Shown here one piece after another: positions 1 through 6,883 of a stretch of 64,000 bases of DNA (its first letter is position 1; each line of letters begins with the position of its first letter). The notes under the pieces are model-generated. The model ran no database searches, was not told the origin of the DNA, and worked only from the letters and a program-made list of their open reading frames with translations. Location: contig JAZKEF010000017.1 of NCBI GenBank assembly GCA_040387195.1, positions 203,145 to 267,144 of the forward strand. The letters run 5' to 3'. A program made the translations under genes and the position numbers. The stretch comes from UKL13-3 sp040387195. GTDB lineage: Bacteria; Bacteroidota; Bacteroidia; UKL13-3.

Positions 1-15
1 AATTATCCCAAGATA

Positions 16-417
16 ATGGCAACAAAGAAAAACACAAACGAAGAAGTTGTCCTAAACGACTATGAATCAGTGATTATTTTCACTCCCGTACTCTCAGACG
101 AGCAATTGAAAGATGCTCTGGCTAAGTACCGTAACATGATTATCGAAAACGGTGGAGAGATGGTTCATGAAGAAAACTGGGGCTTGACTAAATTGGCTTA
201 TCCAATTAACAAGAAAACCACAGGCTTTTACCATATTTATGAGTATAAAGCCAACAACAGTTTTGTTTCAAAATTTGAACTAGCTTTCCGACGTGACGAG
301 CGTATCATGCGTTTCCTCTCTACATCACTCGACAAACACGCAGTGATTTACAACCAGCGCAAGCGCAATGGCGAATTCAATCAATCTAAAAAAGACAAAC
401 AACAAGAAGGTAAGTAA
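16..417 (+). CDS. rpsF: 30S ribosomal protein S6 (bS6)
   Basis: This is a 133-residue protein of the bS6 family, which binds bS18 and central-domain 16S rRNA on the 30S platform. The core fold follows a short N-terminal extension of about 14 residues and starts at the YESVIIFTPVLSDEQ segment. The middle contains the family pattern GxxxHxENWGLxKLAYPI, and the tail is rich in Lys and Gln. It is the first gene of the rpsF-rpsR-rplI operon, with only 2 nt to rpsR. The start lies 15 nt inside the window, so its promoter is not visible and no Shine-Dalgarno sequence is seen. Identification is very secure from sequence and gene order. Confidence 0.97.
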   Translation: MATKKNTNEEVVLNDYESVIIFTPVLSDEQLKDALAKYRNMIIENGGEMVHEENWGLTKLAYPINKKTTGFYHIYEYKANNSFVSKFELAFRRDERIMRFLSTSLDKHAVIYNQRKRNGEFNQSKKDKQQEGK

Positions 418-419
418 TC

Positions 420-698
420 ATGGCAGCACCAAACAAACAAATTAATCCGGCTATGGTGTTTAATACCACACCCGAGGTTCAACAAAAGAAAAAATACTGC
501 CGTTTCAAAAAGAACGGAATCAAGTATATTGACTACAAGGATGGTAACTTCTTATTGAAGTTTGTGAACGAGCAAGGTAAAATTTTACCTCGCAGGTTGA
601 CTGGTACTTCATTGAAATACCAACGTAAAATTGCTTTGGCAGTTAAACGTGCCCGTCACTTGGCTATTCTTCCATACGTAGCAGATCAGTTAAAATAA
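420..698 (+). CDS. rpsR: 30S ribosomal protein S18 (bS18)
   Basis: This is a 92-residue bS18, the 30S platform protein that heterodimerises with bS6. The family signature is visible as KKKYCRFKKNGIKYIDYKD near residues 23-41 and as the basic segment around LPRRLTGTSLKYQRK that contacts rRNA. In Bacteroidota, bS18, bS6 and bS21 form the pocket that hides the anti-Shine-Dalgarno tail of 16S rRNA (known from Flavobacterium johnsoniae ribosomes). It sits 2 nt after rpsF and 21 nt before rplI, so the three genes are almost certainly cotranscribed. Confidence 0.97.
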   Translation: MAAPNKQINPAMVFNTTPEVQQKKKYCRFKKNGIKYIDYKDGNFLLKFVNEQGKILPRRLTGTSLKYQRKIALAVKRARHLAILPYVADQLK

Positions 699-703
699 TT
701 TAG

Positions 704-710
704 AAGGAGG
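704..710 (+). promoter_or_regulatory. Strong Shine-Dalgarno sequence before rplI
   Basis: AAGGAGG at 704-710 is a full match to the anti-Shine-Dalgarno core and lies 9 nt before the rplI ATG. Most genes in this window have no recognisable Shine-Dalgarno sequence, as expected for Bacteroidota, so this one stands out. It follows directly on the genes for two of the three proteins that mask the anti-Shine-Dalgarno tail. Confidence 0.7.
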
Positions 711-719
711 AACAAACAG

Positions 720-1160
720 ATGAAAATCATTTTAAAAGAAAACCTGAAAAACGTAGGACAACAAGGTGATATCGTAACTGTGAAAGACGGATACGCTAAC
801 AACTTCCTGTTTCCCAAAGGTTATGCTATCATGGCAACTTCTTCAAACATCAAAGTTCTTGAAGAAAACAACCGTCAAGGTGCTTTGAAACGTACAAAAT
901 TGAAAACTGACGCAGAAGCAACAGCTGAAAAACTAAAAGACTTAACCATTACTATCGGTACAAAAGCCGGTGCTAACGATAAGATCTTCGGTTCGGTAAC
1001 TCCGTTGCAGGTTGCACAAGCATTGAAAGTTCAAGGATATGATATCGACAGACGTAAAATCGAGTTGAACGATATCAAAACACTTGGATCTTACGAAGCT
1101 ACATTAAACCTTCACCGCGATGTTGTAGTAAACATCAAAGTTGAAGTAGTTGCTGAGTAA
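720..1160 (+). CDS. rplI: 50S ribosomal protein L9 (bL9)
   Basis: This 146-residue protein is bL9, an elongated two-domain protein at the base of the L1 stalk. The N-terminal domain carries the signature MKIILKENLKNVGQQGDIV followed by VKDGYANNFLFPKGYA; a long connecting helix (about residues 45-75) leads to the C-terminal rRNA-binding domain ending in VNIKVEVVAE. It is the last gene of the rpsF-rpsR-rplI operon and is followed after 23 nt by an intrinsic terminator. Unusually for this genome it has a perfect Shine-Dalgarno sequence. Confidence 0.97.
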   Translation: MKIILKENLKNVGQQGDIVTVKDGYANNFLFPKGYAIMATSSNIKVLEENNRQGALKRTKLKTDAEATAEKLKDLTITIGTKAGANDKIFGSVTPLQVAQALKVQGYDIDRRKIELNDIKTLGSYEATLNLHRDVVVNIKVEVVAE

Positions 1161-1183
1161 TACATAGAGATTGATTACCTGGT

Positions 1184-1221
1184 AAAAACCCGGTTCGTCA
1201 CTTGACGGATCGGGTTTTTTT
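1184..1221 (+). terminator. Intrinsic terminator after rplI
   Basis: A long stem pairs AAAAACCCGGTTCGTCA (1184-1200) with TGACGGATCGGGTTTTTTT (about 1203-1221), with one mismatch and a tiny loop, followed by a T run. It ends the ribosomal operon. Confidence 0.85.
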
Positions 1222-1592
1222 GTGGGGCGGGGAGCGTGGCTGTTAACTATTGGTAAAGAAAAATGCACCCACAGTAAAGTGCCAATGTCCCATGATGATT
1301 TGGAGGTGCAACAGCTACCGAATACAGTTGATAACAAAGAAAGCAACAGCGGAATATAAGCGGGCATCCTAAGGAAACAAGTCAACATCAGCCCAAGTAC
1401 ATTCGTCACATCAGCCCCCACATTTGTCGCATTTACACCCTAAGAAACCTGAAACACCTTCTATCTTTGCATTGCCAATCAATACCAAGCTGAAATTTGA
1501 AACAGTTCTGAATACTTAAATGTGGCCATGTATGCACTAAGTAGGATGGAAAAGAACTACTCTAAAAATTTATTTAAATAACTATTACAATT
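1222..1592. other. Long intergenic region with one promoter box
   Basis: About 370 bp without a convincing gene separate the rplI terminator from the next gene. A minus-strand open frame covers much of it but also runs through the terminator into rplI, so it is not accepted as a gene. The only signal seen is a TAnnTTTG promoter box at 1462-1469. Confidence 0.5.
1462..1469 (+). promoter_or_regulatory. Bacteroidota -7 box (TATCTTTG)
   Basis: TATCTTTG is an exact match to the TAnnTTTG consensus of the primary sigma factor of Bacteroidota. There is no TTG at the ideal 19-nt spacing upstream, so the match is partial. It would give a leader of about 115 nt for the SRPBCC gene at 1593. Confidence 0.4.
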
Positions 1593-2051
1593 ATGAAAAA
1601 GTTACAATTTAAAGTAAGCATCAATGCACCTGTGGCCAAGATTTATGATGTAATGCTTGGCATTAGCAGTAAATCAACGTATGAAGAATGGACTTTCTTG
1701 TTTAACCCTACATCGACCTATGAAGGCAGTTGGGACAAGGGAACTAAAATGCTATTTATCGGAGTAGATGAGAAAGGAGAAAAGGGAGGTATGGTTTCCA
1801 GGATAGTTGAAAACATTCCCAATCGATTTGTTTCGATTCAACATTATGGTCTTGTTCAAGCTGAAAAGGAAATTACAGAAGGACCGGAAGTGGAAAAATG
1901 GGCGAACGGATTTGAGAACTATACCTTCGAAGAAAACAATGGCGCTGTGACCGTAACGGTTGACTTAGATACCACTGAAGAGTTTTTAGATTATATGAAC
2001 GAGACCTACCCAAAAGCACTCGATAAGTTGAAAGAACTTTGTGAAAAATAG
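1593..2051 (+). CDS. SRPBCC domain protein
   Basis: This 152-residue protein has the START/Bet v 1-like SRPBCC pattern: an N-terminal strand (KLQFKVSINAPVAKIYDVML), a first half rich in aromatic residues (YEEWTFLFNPTSTYEGSWDKG), a central antiparallel sheet and a long C-terminal helix (ETYPKALDKLKELCEK). The family forms a deep hydrophobic ligand pocket; the ligand here is unknown. No signal peptide is visible, so it should be cytoplasmic. It stands alone between the ribosomal operon and the SulP remnant and is followed by a short palindrome (GCAATTTTTAAAATTGC, 2051-2067) that could help end transcription, although no clear T run follows it. Confidence 0.8.
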   Translation: MKKLQFKVSINAPVAKIYDVMLGISSKSTYEEWTFLFNPTSTYEGSWDKGTKMLFIGVDEKGEKGGMVSRIVENIPNRFVSIQHYGLVQAEKEITEGPEVEKWANGFENYTFEENNGAVTVTVDLDTTEEFLDYMNETYPKALDKLKELCEK

Positions 2052-2312
2052 CAATTTTTAAAATTGCTTAAAAACACAAAGAAATATGCACGGTCTCTAG
2101 CAGCACTCCTGCCTGAAATTGACAGTTCCGTTTTAACATGAGTTTTGTTTCGTATTAAGTCCAGCGGTAGCCTGTATTGCTGCTCTGAAATCACCTGCTT
2201 CTAATTCCCGGAAACCAAGATGTTCTTGTCCTCTAGTGAAGGGGAAAATGAGCAGGGGACTTTGTGTTCCTCAATAAGATTATTTTTTTATTATTATTGA
2301 ATGAGTAATTAG

Positions 2313-2990
2313 CACGGCTCATCGAATGCAACACTGTTATCCAGTACGCTGTTGGTTGATAAGAATATTATTCTGGTTAAAGATCTGTATGGTTCGATAC
2401 CCAATAACTTTTTTGTGTTTACCGCTCCCTCCATGCCCGCAATGAGTGCAAGTGTTGTGCTTGATATTGTGTATTACGTTTGTGCGATTGTTTTTGTATC
2501 GGGAGTCGAAAGTATCTTGTGTTCATCCATGGCTGATAAACTTGCCGGTAATACCAGAACACCGTTTAATCCGGATAAAGAATTTTTTGGTCAGGGTTTG
2601 GTGCAAATTATCACACCAATGGTTCAAGGATTCCCGTGCACCGGTGCATTGGCCCGAACGGCAACAAGTATAAAAGCAGGTGCACAAACACCATTGGCAG
2701 AATATTTTAAGGCTATTCTGAAATTAACGCTTGCGTATTTTTTAGCTAAATACCTTGAACTTATTCCGATGGCTTGTATTGGTGGGATATTGGTGTGGGT
2801 GGCAAGCAATATGATTAAACCATCTGAAATAAAAGAGATAAAGCATCTGGGGAAATTCGAATTCGCAATGATGTTGTACACAGCCGTAATGGTTCCACTT
2901 ACGGATTTTTTAACAGGTGTGTTAACAGCCCTGATATTGTATGCAGCCGTTAAATATGCCTTCAGAAGGAAAAGTCACCTGCTTAAATAG
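2313..2990 (+). pseudogene. SulP family anion transporter, 5'-truncated remnant
   Basis: The open frame from 2313 (first stop-free codon; TTG at 2352 is the only start-like codon near its head) encodes the second half of the membrane domain of a SulP transporter, which moves sulfate or bicarbonate. Matching family blocks are the GVESILCSSMADKLAG segment, the N-Pxx-E-F-GQGL segment, the GFPCTGALARTATSIKAGA segment and the last helices ending in YAFRRK. Full family members have about 500-700 residues with 14 membrane segments and usually a C-terminal STAS domain. Here the first half (about seven helices) and the STAS domain are both missing. No remains of the 5' half were recognised in 2052-2312. 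Its neighbours, a bestrophin and a carbonic anhydrase, suggest the intact gene was a bicarbonate transporter; that is inference. Confidence 0.75.
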
Positions 2991-3185
2991 TTGAGTGCTC
3001 TGAATAATGAGATGGAAGGAATGATGTCGTATGTAAGTGCCATTTTTAATGGTGGAATAGGGTGCTTTGATACAAAAAAACAAAGAGATAACAAGTGATG
3101 TTATGTGTGTATTTAATAGATCATTTTAAATAATTGAATGAGTTAACGTTTTCTGATTTTTATATTTAGTACTAATTTACCAGCC

Positions 3186-4079
3186 ATGCTGCTTACTCAA
3201 ACGATACCTGCATCCTATATCCTAAACAAGGTTAAGTATGACCTTATTTATGTTTTGATTGTTTCATTGTTTGTTCTCTTTATTACAGAACGTTATAAAG
3301 AAATGTTGCCGGAAATGCCTTTAACAATTCCTGCCTTCATTGGAACGGCAATATCCGTTCTGCTTTCGTTTAAATTGAGTCAGTCATATGACCGCTGGTG
3401 GGAGGCCCGAAAGGTGTGGGGAGCCATTGTGAATGATTCCCGCAGTTTCGTTATTCAATTGCAAACATTAACAGCAAGGGGAAACAACACGATTATTAAA
3501 AAAGTTGCATTCAGGCAAATTGCATGGTGTTATTCTTTGGGGCAATCTCTGAGGGGATTGGACCCTACAGAAAATCTGGAAAAATTCATTTCTCCCGAAG
3601 ACCTTGCGGAATTAGAGCAACACACGAATAAACCCTTGGCACTAATTGGTATGCATGCGATTGATATTCAGGGCCTGAAAGAAAATGGCCAATTGGAGAT
3701 ATTCTCCCAACTACAATTGGACGATACGCTTGTGCGGCTGTGTGATTCACAAGGGAAAGCTGAAAGAATAAAAACAACGGTATTTCCGGTTACCTACCGA
3801 CTCTTTCTGCATGGGATCATCTATTTATTTATTGTTACCCTTTCTGTTGCACTGAGGGATGTTGCCGGTTACTTTGAAATCCCCCTCTTACTTTTAATAT
3901 CGGGAGCATTTTTGTTATTGGAAAAATCGGCAACACATATGCAGGATCCATTTGAGAACAGGCCAACAGATACGGCCATGACTGCGATAGCAAGAACTAT
4001 TGAAATTAATATTAAACAACTGTTGAAGGAATCAGATATACCTTTGCCACATCAACCCGGAAAGTTTTACTTATTATAA
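3186..4079 (+). CDS. Bestrophin-like anion channel
   Basis: This 297-residue protein belongs to the bacterial bestrophin family (YneE/RFP-TM), pentameric channels in the inner membrane that pass chloride, bicarbonate or, in some bacterial members, cations. Seen in the sequence are a first hydrophobic helix (about residues 18-35), the pore-region pattern IPAFIGTAISVLLSFKLS, the hallmark SYDRWWEARKVWGAIVNDSR at about residues 67-86, and two further membrane helices around 205-245. The C-terminal stretch contains DPFENRPTDTAM, equivalent to the conserved acidic cluster. It lies 14 nt upstream of a beta-carbonic anhydrase and they are probably cotranscribed, which favours a role in bicarbonate/CO2 handling. 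Confidence 0.88.
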   Translation: MLLTQTIPASYILNKVKYDLIYVLIVSLFVLFITERYKEMLPEMPLTIPAFIGTAISVLLSFKLSQSYDRWWEARKVWGAIVNDSRSFVIQLQTLTARGNNTIIKKVAFRQIAWCYSLGQSLRGLDPTENLEKFISPEDLAELEQHTNKPLALIGMHAIDIQGLKENGQLEIFSQLQLDDTLVRLCDSQGKAERIKTTVFPVTYRLFLHGIIYLFIVTLSVALRDVAGYFEIPLLLLISGAFLLLEKSATHMQDPFENRPTDTAMTAIARTIEINIKQLLKESDIPLPHQPGKFYLL

Positions 4080-4093
4080 ATCAAATCTGAAAA

Positions 4094-4753
4094 ATGAAAA
4101 CGTTAACAAAAGAAATGCAAGCAGCTATTACTCCTTCAATGGCTTTAGATTTATTAACAGAAGGGAACAAACGGTTTATTAACAATCTAAAAGTGAACCG
4201 CAATCTGTTGCAACAAGCAAATGAGACCTCGGATGGACAGCATCCGTTTGCCGTTATTTTAAGTTGCATTGATAGCCGAACTTCCGCGGAGTTAATTTTT
4301 GACCAGGGATTGGGTGACATTTTTAGCGTGCGGATAGCAGGTAACATTATCAATGAGGATATCTTGGGAAGTATGGAATTTGCCTGCAAAGTGGCAGGGT
4401 CAAAGATTATTGTGGTATTAGGGCATAGTAAATGCGGAGCGGTAAAAGGAGCTTGCGACCATGTAGAAATGGGAAACTTAACGGCTCTGTTAACCAAAAT
4501 ACGACCTGCAGTTGATGATGAAACACTCACAAAAGAAAATAGAAACTCTACGAATGCCATTTTTGTTGAAAATGTGGCCGCCATTAACGTTAAGCGCACA
4601 GTTAAGTCGATTATGGAGCGCAGTCCGATTTTAAAAGAGATGATTGAAAGTGGACAAATTGGAATTGCAGGAGGGATACATGATATTACAACAGGTGAAG
4701 TTTCATTTTATTCTGAGACTATAAATCTGGGTTCTCAACGGGTAAATAATTGA
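4094..4753 (+). CDS. Beta-carbonic anhydrase
   Basis: This 219-residue beta-class carbonic anhydrase interconverts CO2 and bicarbonate. Zinc ligands Cys58, His111 and Cys114 are present in the motifs CIDSR and GHSKCG, and the Asp60-Arg62 dyad that gates the active site is intact. Length and the closing GIAGGIHDITTGEVSFYSE block fit the clade B enzymes. No signal peptide is visible, so it is cytoplasmic. It follows the bestrophin-like gene by 14 nt and lies downstream of a broken SulP transporter, so the three probably once formed a bicarbonate transport and hydration set. Confidence 0.93.
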   Translation: MKTLTKEMQAAITPSMALDLLTEGNKRFINNLKVNRNLLQQANETSDGQHPFAVILSCIDSRTSAELIFDQGLGDIFSVRIAGNIINEDILGSMEFACKVAGSKIIVVLGHSKCGAVKGACDHVEMGNLTALLTKIRPAVDDETLTKENRNSTNAIFVENVAAINVKRTVKSIMERSPILKEMIESGQIGIAGGIHDITTGEVSFYSETINLGSQRVNN

Positions 4754-4756
4754 TTT

Positions 4757-4868
4757 TAAGTACTCGCAGCGCACTTGTTTTACAGTACATCCATTCGGAT
4801 TCTTACCAAACGTTCTTCGGAAAGGTGAGCAGATGTGTAATATCCTACAGAGTTGTTAAGGTTTCATG
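4757..4868 (-). pseudogene. Possible relic of an AraC-type HTH gene
   Basis: Read on the minus strand, one frame gives NLNNSVGYYTSAHLS and, after a one-base shift, another gives RTFGKNPNGCTVKQVR. Together they resemble the C-terminal helix-turn-helix of AraC regulators, whose usual pattern is vGYxsxsxFSRxFKKxfGmTPxqYR. The piece is about 30 codons long, has a stop just upstream and a frameshift inside, so it can only be a relic. The call rests on pattern recognition alone. Confidence 0.35.
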
Positions 4869-4969
4869 ATTCCCCCGGGAAATCTAAACACATCATTTCA
4901 TGAAAATATCAAGAATGATATAAGTCCGTTTGATGATTTGGATATATACCATAGCGCCCATACATTTGG

Positions 4970-5051
4970 TAAAGGATGCACATTTGCATCCTTTAACATC
5001 CAATTAGGCGGTTAAAGGACTCAAAAGTTGCGCCTATATACAAGTTAGGCG
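4970..5051. repeat. Nested inverted repeats at the left cassette boundary
   Basis: Three overlapping inverted repeats are packed here. TAAAGGATGCA (4970-4980) pairs with TGCATCCTTTA (4985-4995). CCTTTAAC (4990-4997) pairs with GTTAAAGG (5011-5018). CGCCTA (5031-5036) can pair with TAGGCG on either side (5005-5010 or 5046-5051). The right end contains GTTAGGC (5044-5050), a match to the GTTRRRY core of integron attC sites, 8 nt before the start of the next gene. Confidence 0.6.
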
Positions 5052-5878
5052 TAATATTATGACAAAACAGAAACTATTATATTTAGTCCTTAGTTTGATT
5101 CTTTTCCTACTTGGATTTTTTATCATTAAGACATCTCAACTGTATAAAGAGAACTCCGAATTGAAAACTTTGTTAGCTAAGACAATTACTCCAATTGATT
5201 TGGCTAATTGGGAAATGCATGGAGCCTTCATCCGAATAAAAGACATTGGTTATAGAAGTGAATCTCCCGAGTATATAGAGAGATCGGAAAGAGTTGATTC
5301 TTTGTACAAACTTTTTCATTTCAATCCGGACGTAGACTCGACAACAATAATATCATTAGTAAAGAGCAAACTTCTACTACATGATACACTGCAAAAATAC
5401 TTTGGCACTTACCCAATATGCGAGGATGGAATAGTCACAATGATGACTAATCAATTTTTCAGCCACGACAATCATTATCATTATGGAGACACTGTGAAAT
5501 TTATCTTTTTAATGAATCAACATCTGATTGGGAACTCATATGAAATAGTTGACTTTGACAACAGAGATATTGCTTCAGTAGACAATAATAATATCACGTA
5601 TAACATTCCCACACAAAGACTCATCACCAATGCAGACTTGCCTAAGGAGGTTAAGTTTAAATACAAGGTTATTGTGAGAAATACTTATTCTAATACGTTG
5701 GACACATTGAACTATTGGACTACATATATTGTCGACAAATAGAAATACTACGCCTAACAGCGCCCAGCCACTATTGCCGTTAGTTCGTTAAGTTCTAGTT
5801 TTCAGTTTCCGCAGTTTTATTATCTTAGCCTGACAATTAAACACTCCGCAAACGGCAACAGCGGCTGGCCGCGGAACG
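5045..5878 (+). mobile_element. Integron-like gene cassette
   Basis: By the usual cassette geometry (cut between G and TT of each core site) the unit runs from the TT of GTTAGGC at 5044-5050 to the G of GTTATAG at 5878. It holds one gene in the expected orientation with the start codon close to the left core, and its attC-like site at the 3' end. The first bases of the cassette (TTAGGCGTA) are the exact reverse complement of the bases at the left edge of its own attC (TACGCCTAA), as required when the cassette is a closed circle. No integrase gene lies in the window. Confidence 0.65.
5059..5742 (+). CDS. Membrane-anchored protein of unknown function (cassette gene)
   Basis: I do not recognise this 227-residue protein. 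It begins with a single membrane helix or uncleaved signal (about residues 6-25) followed by a short heptad-like stretch (SQLYKENSELKTLL) and then a polar, presumably periplasmic domain. One segment is His-rich (NQFFSHDNHYHYGDTVKF, about residues 131-148), and the C-terminal part looks beta-rich. The gene lies only 8 nt after a GTTAGGC core site and is followed 9 nt after its stop by an attC-like site, so it is best described as the cargo of an integron-type cassette. A+T content is higher than in the neighbouring core genes. Confidence 0.7.
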   Translation: MTKQKLLYLVLSLILFLLGFFIIKTSQLYKENSELKTLLAKTITPIDLANWEMHGAFIRIKDIGYRSESPEYIERSERVDSLYKLFHFNPDVDSTTIISLVKSKLLLHDTLQKYFGTYPICEDGIVTMMTNQFFSHDNHYHYGDTVKFIFLMNQHLIGNSYEIVDFDNRDIASVDNNNITYNIPTQRLITNADLPKEVKFKYKVIVRNTYSNTLDTLNYWTTYIVDK

Positions 5879-5885
5879 TTATAGG
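5751..5885. repeat. attC-like recombination site
   Basis: The site starts with R'' GCCTAAC (5752-5758), a full match to RYYYAAC, and ends with GTTATAG (5878-5884), close to GTTRRRY. Between them the arms 5760-5781 and 5851-5872 are inverted repeats matching at 19 of 22 positions. Two of the three mismatches are A-C on the top strand, which become G-T wobbles on the bottom strand, the strand integron integrases recombine. The 69-nt centre corresponds to the variable terminal structure. Total length of about 135 nt is within the range of long attC sites. Confidence 0.7.
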
Positions 5886-5895
5886 ACAACCCACA

Positions 5896-6417
5896 ATGAA
5901 ACAACAAATTAGCTTTTACACATTCATTCTTCTTTTGGCAACTATGTTATCTGGTTGTTTGGGTGCCGGAACACATGGTTCCTTAAAAGGTTATAGATAC
6001 CCTACAACAAAACAGAAATTGGATAGTGCCGTAATGTTCGTGATAAAAAACAATCCTAACATTTATCGTGATACGAATAATGTAAATTATATCATAGACC
6101 AGACTAATGGGAAAAACGACACTGTTATTGATAACTATTACAATGATGGTAAAAGCTATTTGACGATTAAAATTAAAACAGACAAGGGACAAAATGAATA
6201 TACCTTTCGCTATGATGGTGGTGAGAAAGACTGGAAAACAGCAACAACAGCTGGGATTTTTATTTGCTACGCTTATAACGAGTTAGGGAAAGGTGGTAAC
6301 GAAAGTAACGGAGGTGTTGACAGCAAAACGTTGCAATATTTAACAGACGTTTTTGAAAAAGAACTTGTACATAAAATCGACACACAATTGAACCTGACTC
6401 ACAGTGAAACTGAATAG
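5896..6417 (+). CDS. Lipoprotein of unknown function (possible cassette gene)
   Basis: This 173-residue protein has a lipoprotein signal: basic start, hydrophobic core and the lipobox LSGC at about residues 18-21, so it should be anchored to a membrane outside the cytoplasm. The mature part is polar, rich in Asn, Asp and Thr, and I recognise no domain. It begins 11 nt after the GTTATAGG core that closes the preceding attC-like site, which is the position expected of the first gene in the next cassette. No attC-like site follows it directly; the VOC gene starts 30 nt later. Confidence 0.7.
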   Translation: MKQQISFYTFILLLATMLSGCLGAGTHGSLKGYRYPTTKQKLDSAVMFVIKNNPNIYRDTNNVNYIIDQTNGKNDTVIDNYYNDGKSYLTIKIKTDKGQNEYTFRYDGGEKDWKTATTAGIFICYAYNELGKGGNESNGGVDSKTLQYLTDVFEKELVHKIDTQLNLTHSETE

Positions 6418-6447
6418 AAAACCCGCCCAAAACTATCAAAAGAACTT

Positions 6448-6837
6448 ATGATAACAACAGACAATGCAACGTTTTTTGCTCCCGAACTGCACATTCCCAA
6501 TGGGACAACCAACATAGATTTTTACTTAAATTTCGGAGCAACTGAAAACTTTTGTTTTCGTAACGATGACGACAGTATTCACGTGGCTGAATTGGAAATA
6601 GATGGAGCAATTTTTCACGTGCATGAAACCATGCGGGACGCTCTTGAACCACTAAGTGCAAAAGGAGTAACTTCGGTTATCGGTTTATTTGTTACGGATG
6701 TGGAGGCAGTAATGCAAAAGGCGATGCAGGCAGGAGCAACGGAAATTAATCCTACAACAGACCACGATTATGGGTACAGACAAGGAATGTTTAAAGACCC
6801 TTTTGGACACTATTGGCAAATACAAAAGAAACTATAA
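6448..6837 (+). CDS. VOC family protein (PhnB-like glyoxalase fold)
   Basis: The 129-residue protein is a vicinal oxygen chelate protein of the PhnB type, small dimeric proteins whose substrates are mostly unknown. The two beta-alpha-beta-beta-beta modules are visible, and the C-terminal block DYGYRQGMFKDPFGHYWQI is diagnostic of the family. A His in FHVHETM and the Glu-rich first module fit the metal site region. It lies 30 nt after the lipoprotein gene. The last codons and stop contain CTATAAC (6832-6838), the exact complement of the GTTATAG core at 5878; this may be chance, or it may be the right end of a second, partly decayed cassette. Confidence 0.85.
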   Translation: MITTDNATFFAPELHIPNGTTNIDFYLNFGATENFCFRNDDDSIHVAELEIDGAIFHVHETMRDALEPLSAKGVTSVIGLFVTDVEAVMQKAMQAGATEINPTTDHDYGYRQGMFKDPFGHYWQIQKKL

Positions 6838-6883
6838 CGGTTAGTCATTATGAAGTATATTCAATTACGAAACACCATTCATT

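Noticed and set aside
1104..1421. Hydrophobic 105-codon minus-strand frame after rplI
   Set aside because: It runs through the rplI terminator and into the rplI coding end, has no recognised family and no promoter.
4081..4599. 172-codon frame antisense to the carbonic anhydrase gene
   Set aside because: It lies entirely opposite a conserved enzyme gene and has the composition of a codon-shadow frame.
4925..4995. A hairpin with stem TAAAGGATGCA/TGCATCCTTTA as a terminator for the carbonic anhydrase gene
   Set aside because: It lies more than 200 nt after the gene and has no T run; it fits better as part of the cassette-border repeats.
6838..6850. GTTAGTC after the VOC gene as a cassette core site
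   Set aside because: It deviates from GTTRRRY and no inverted-repeat arms follow; only the CTATAAC in the VOC end is kept as a weak hint.
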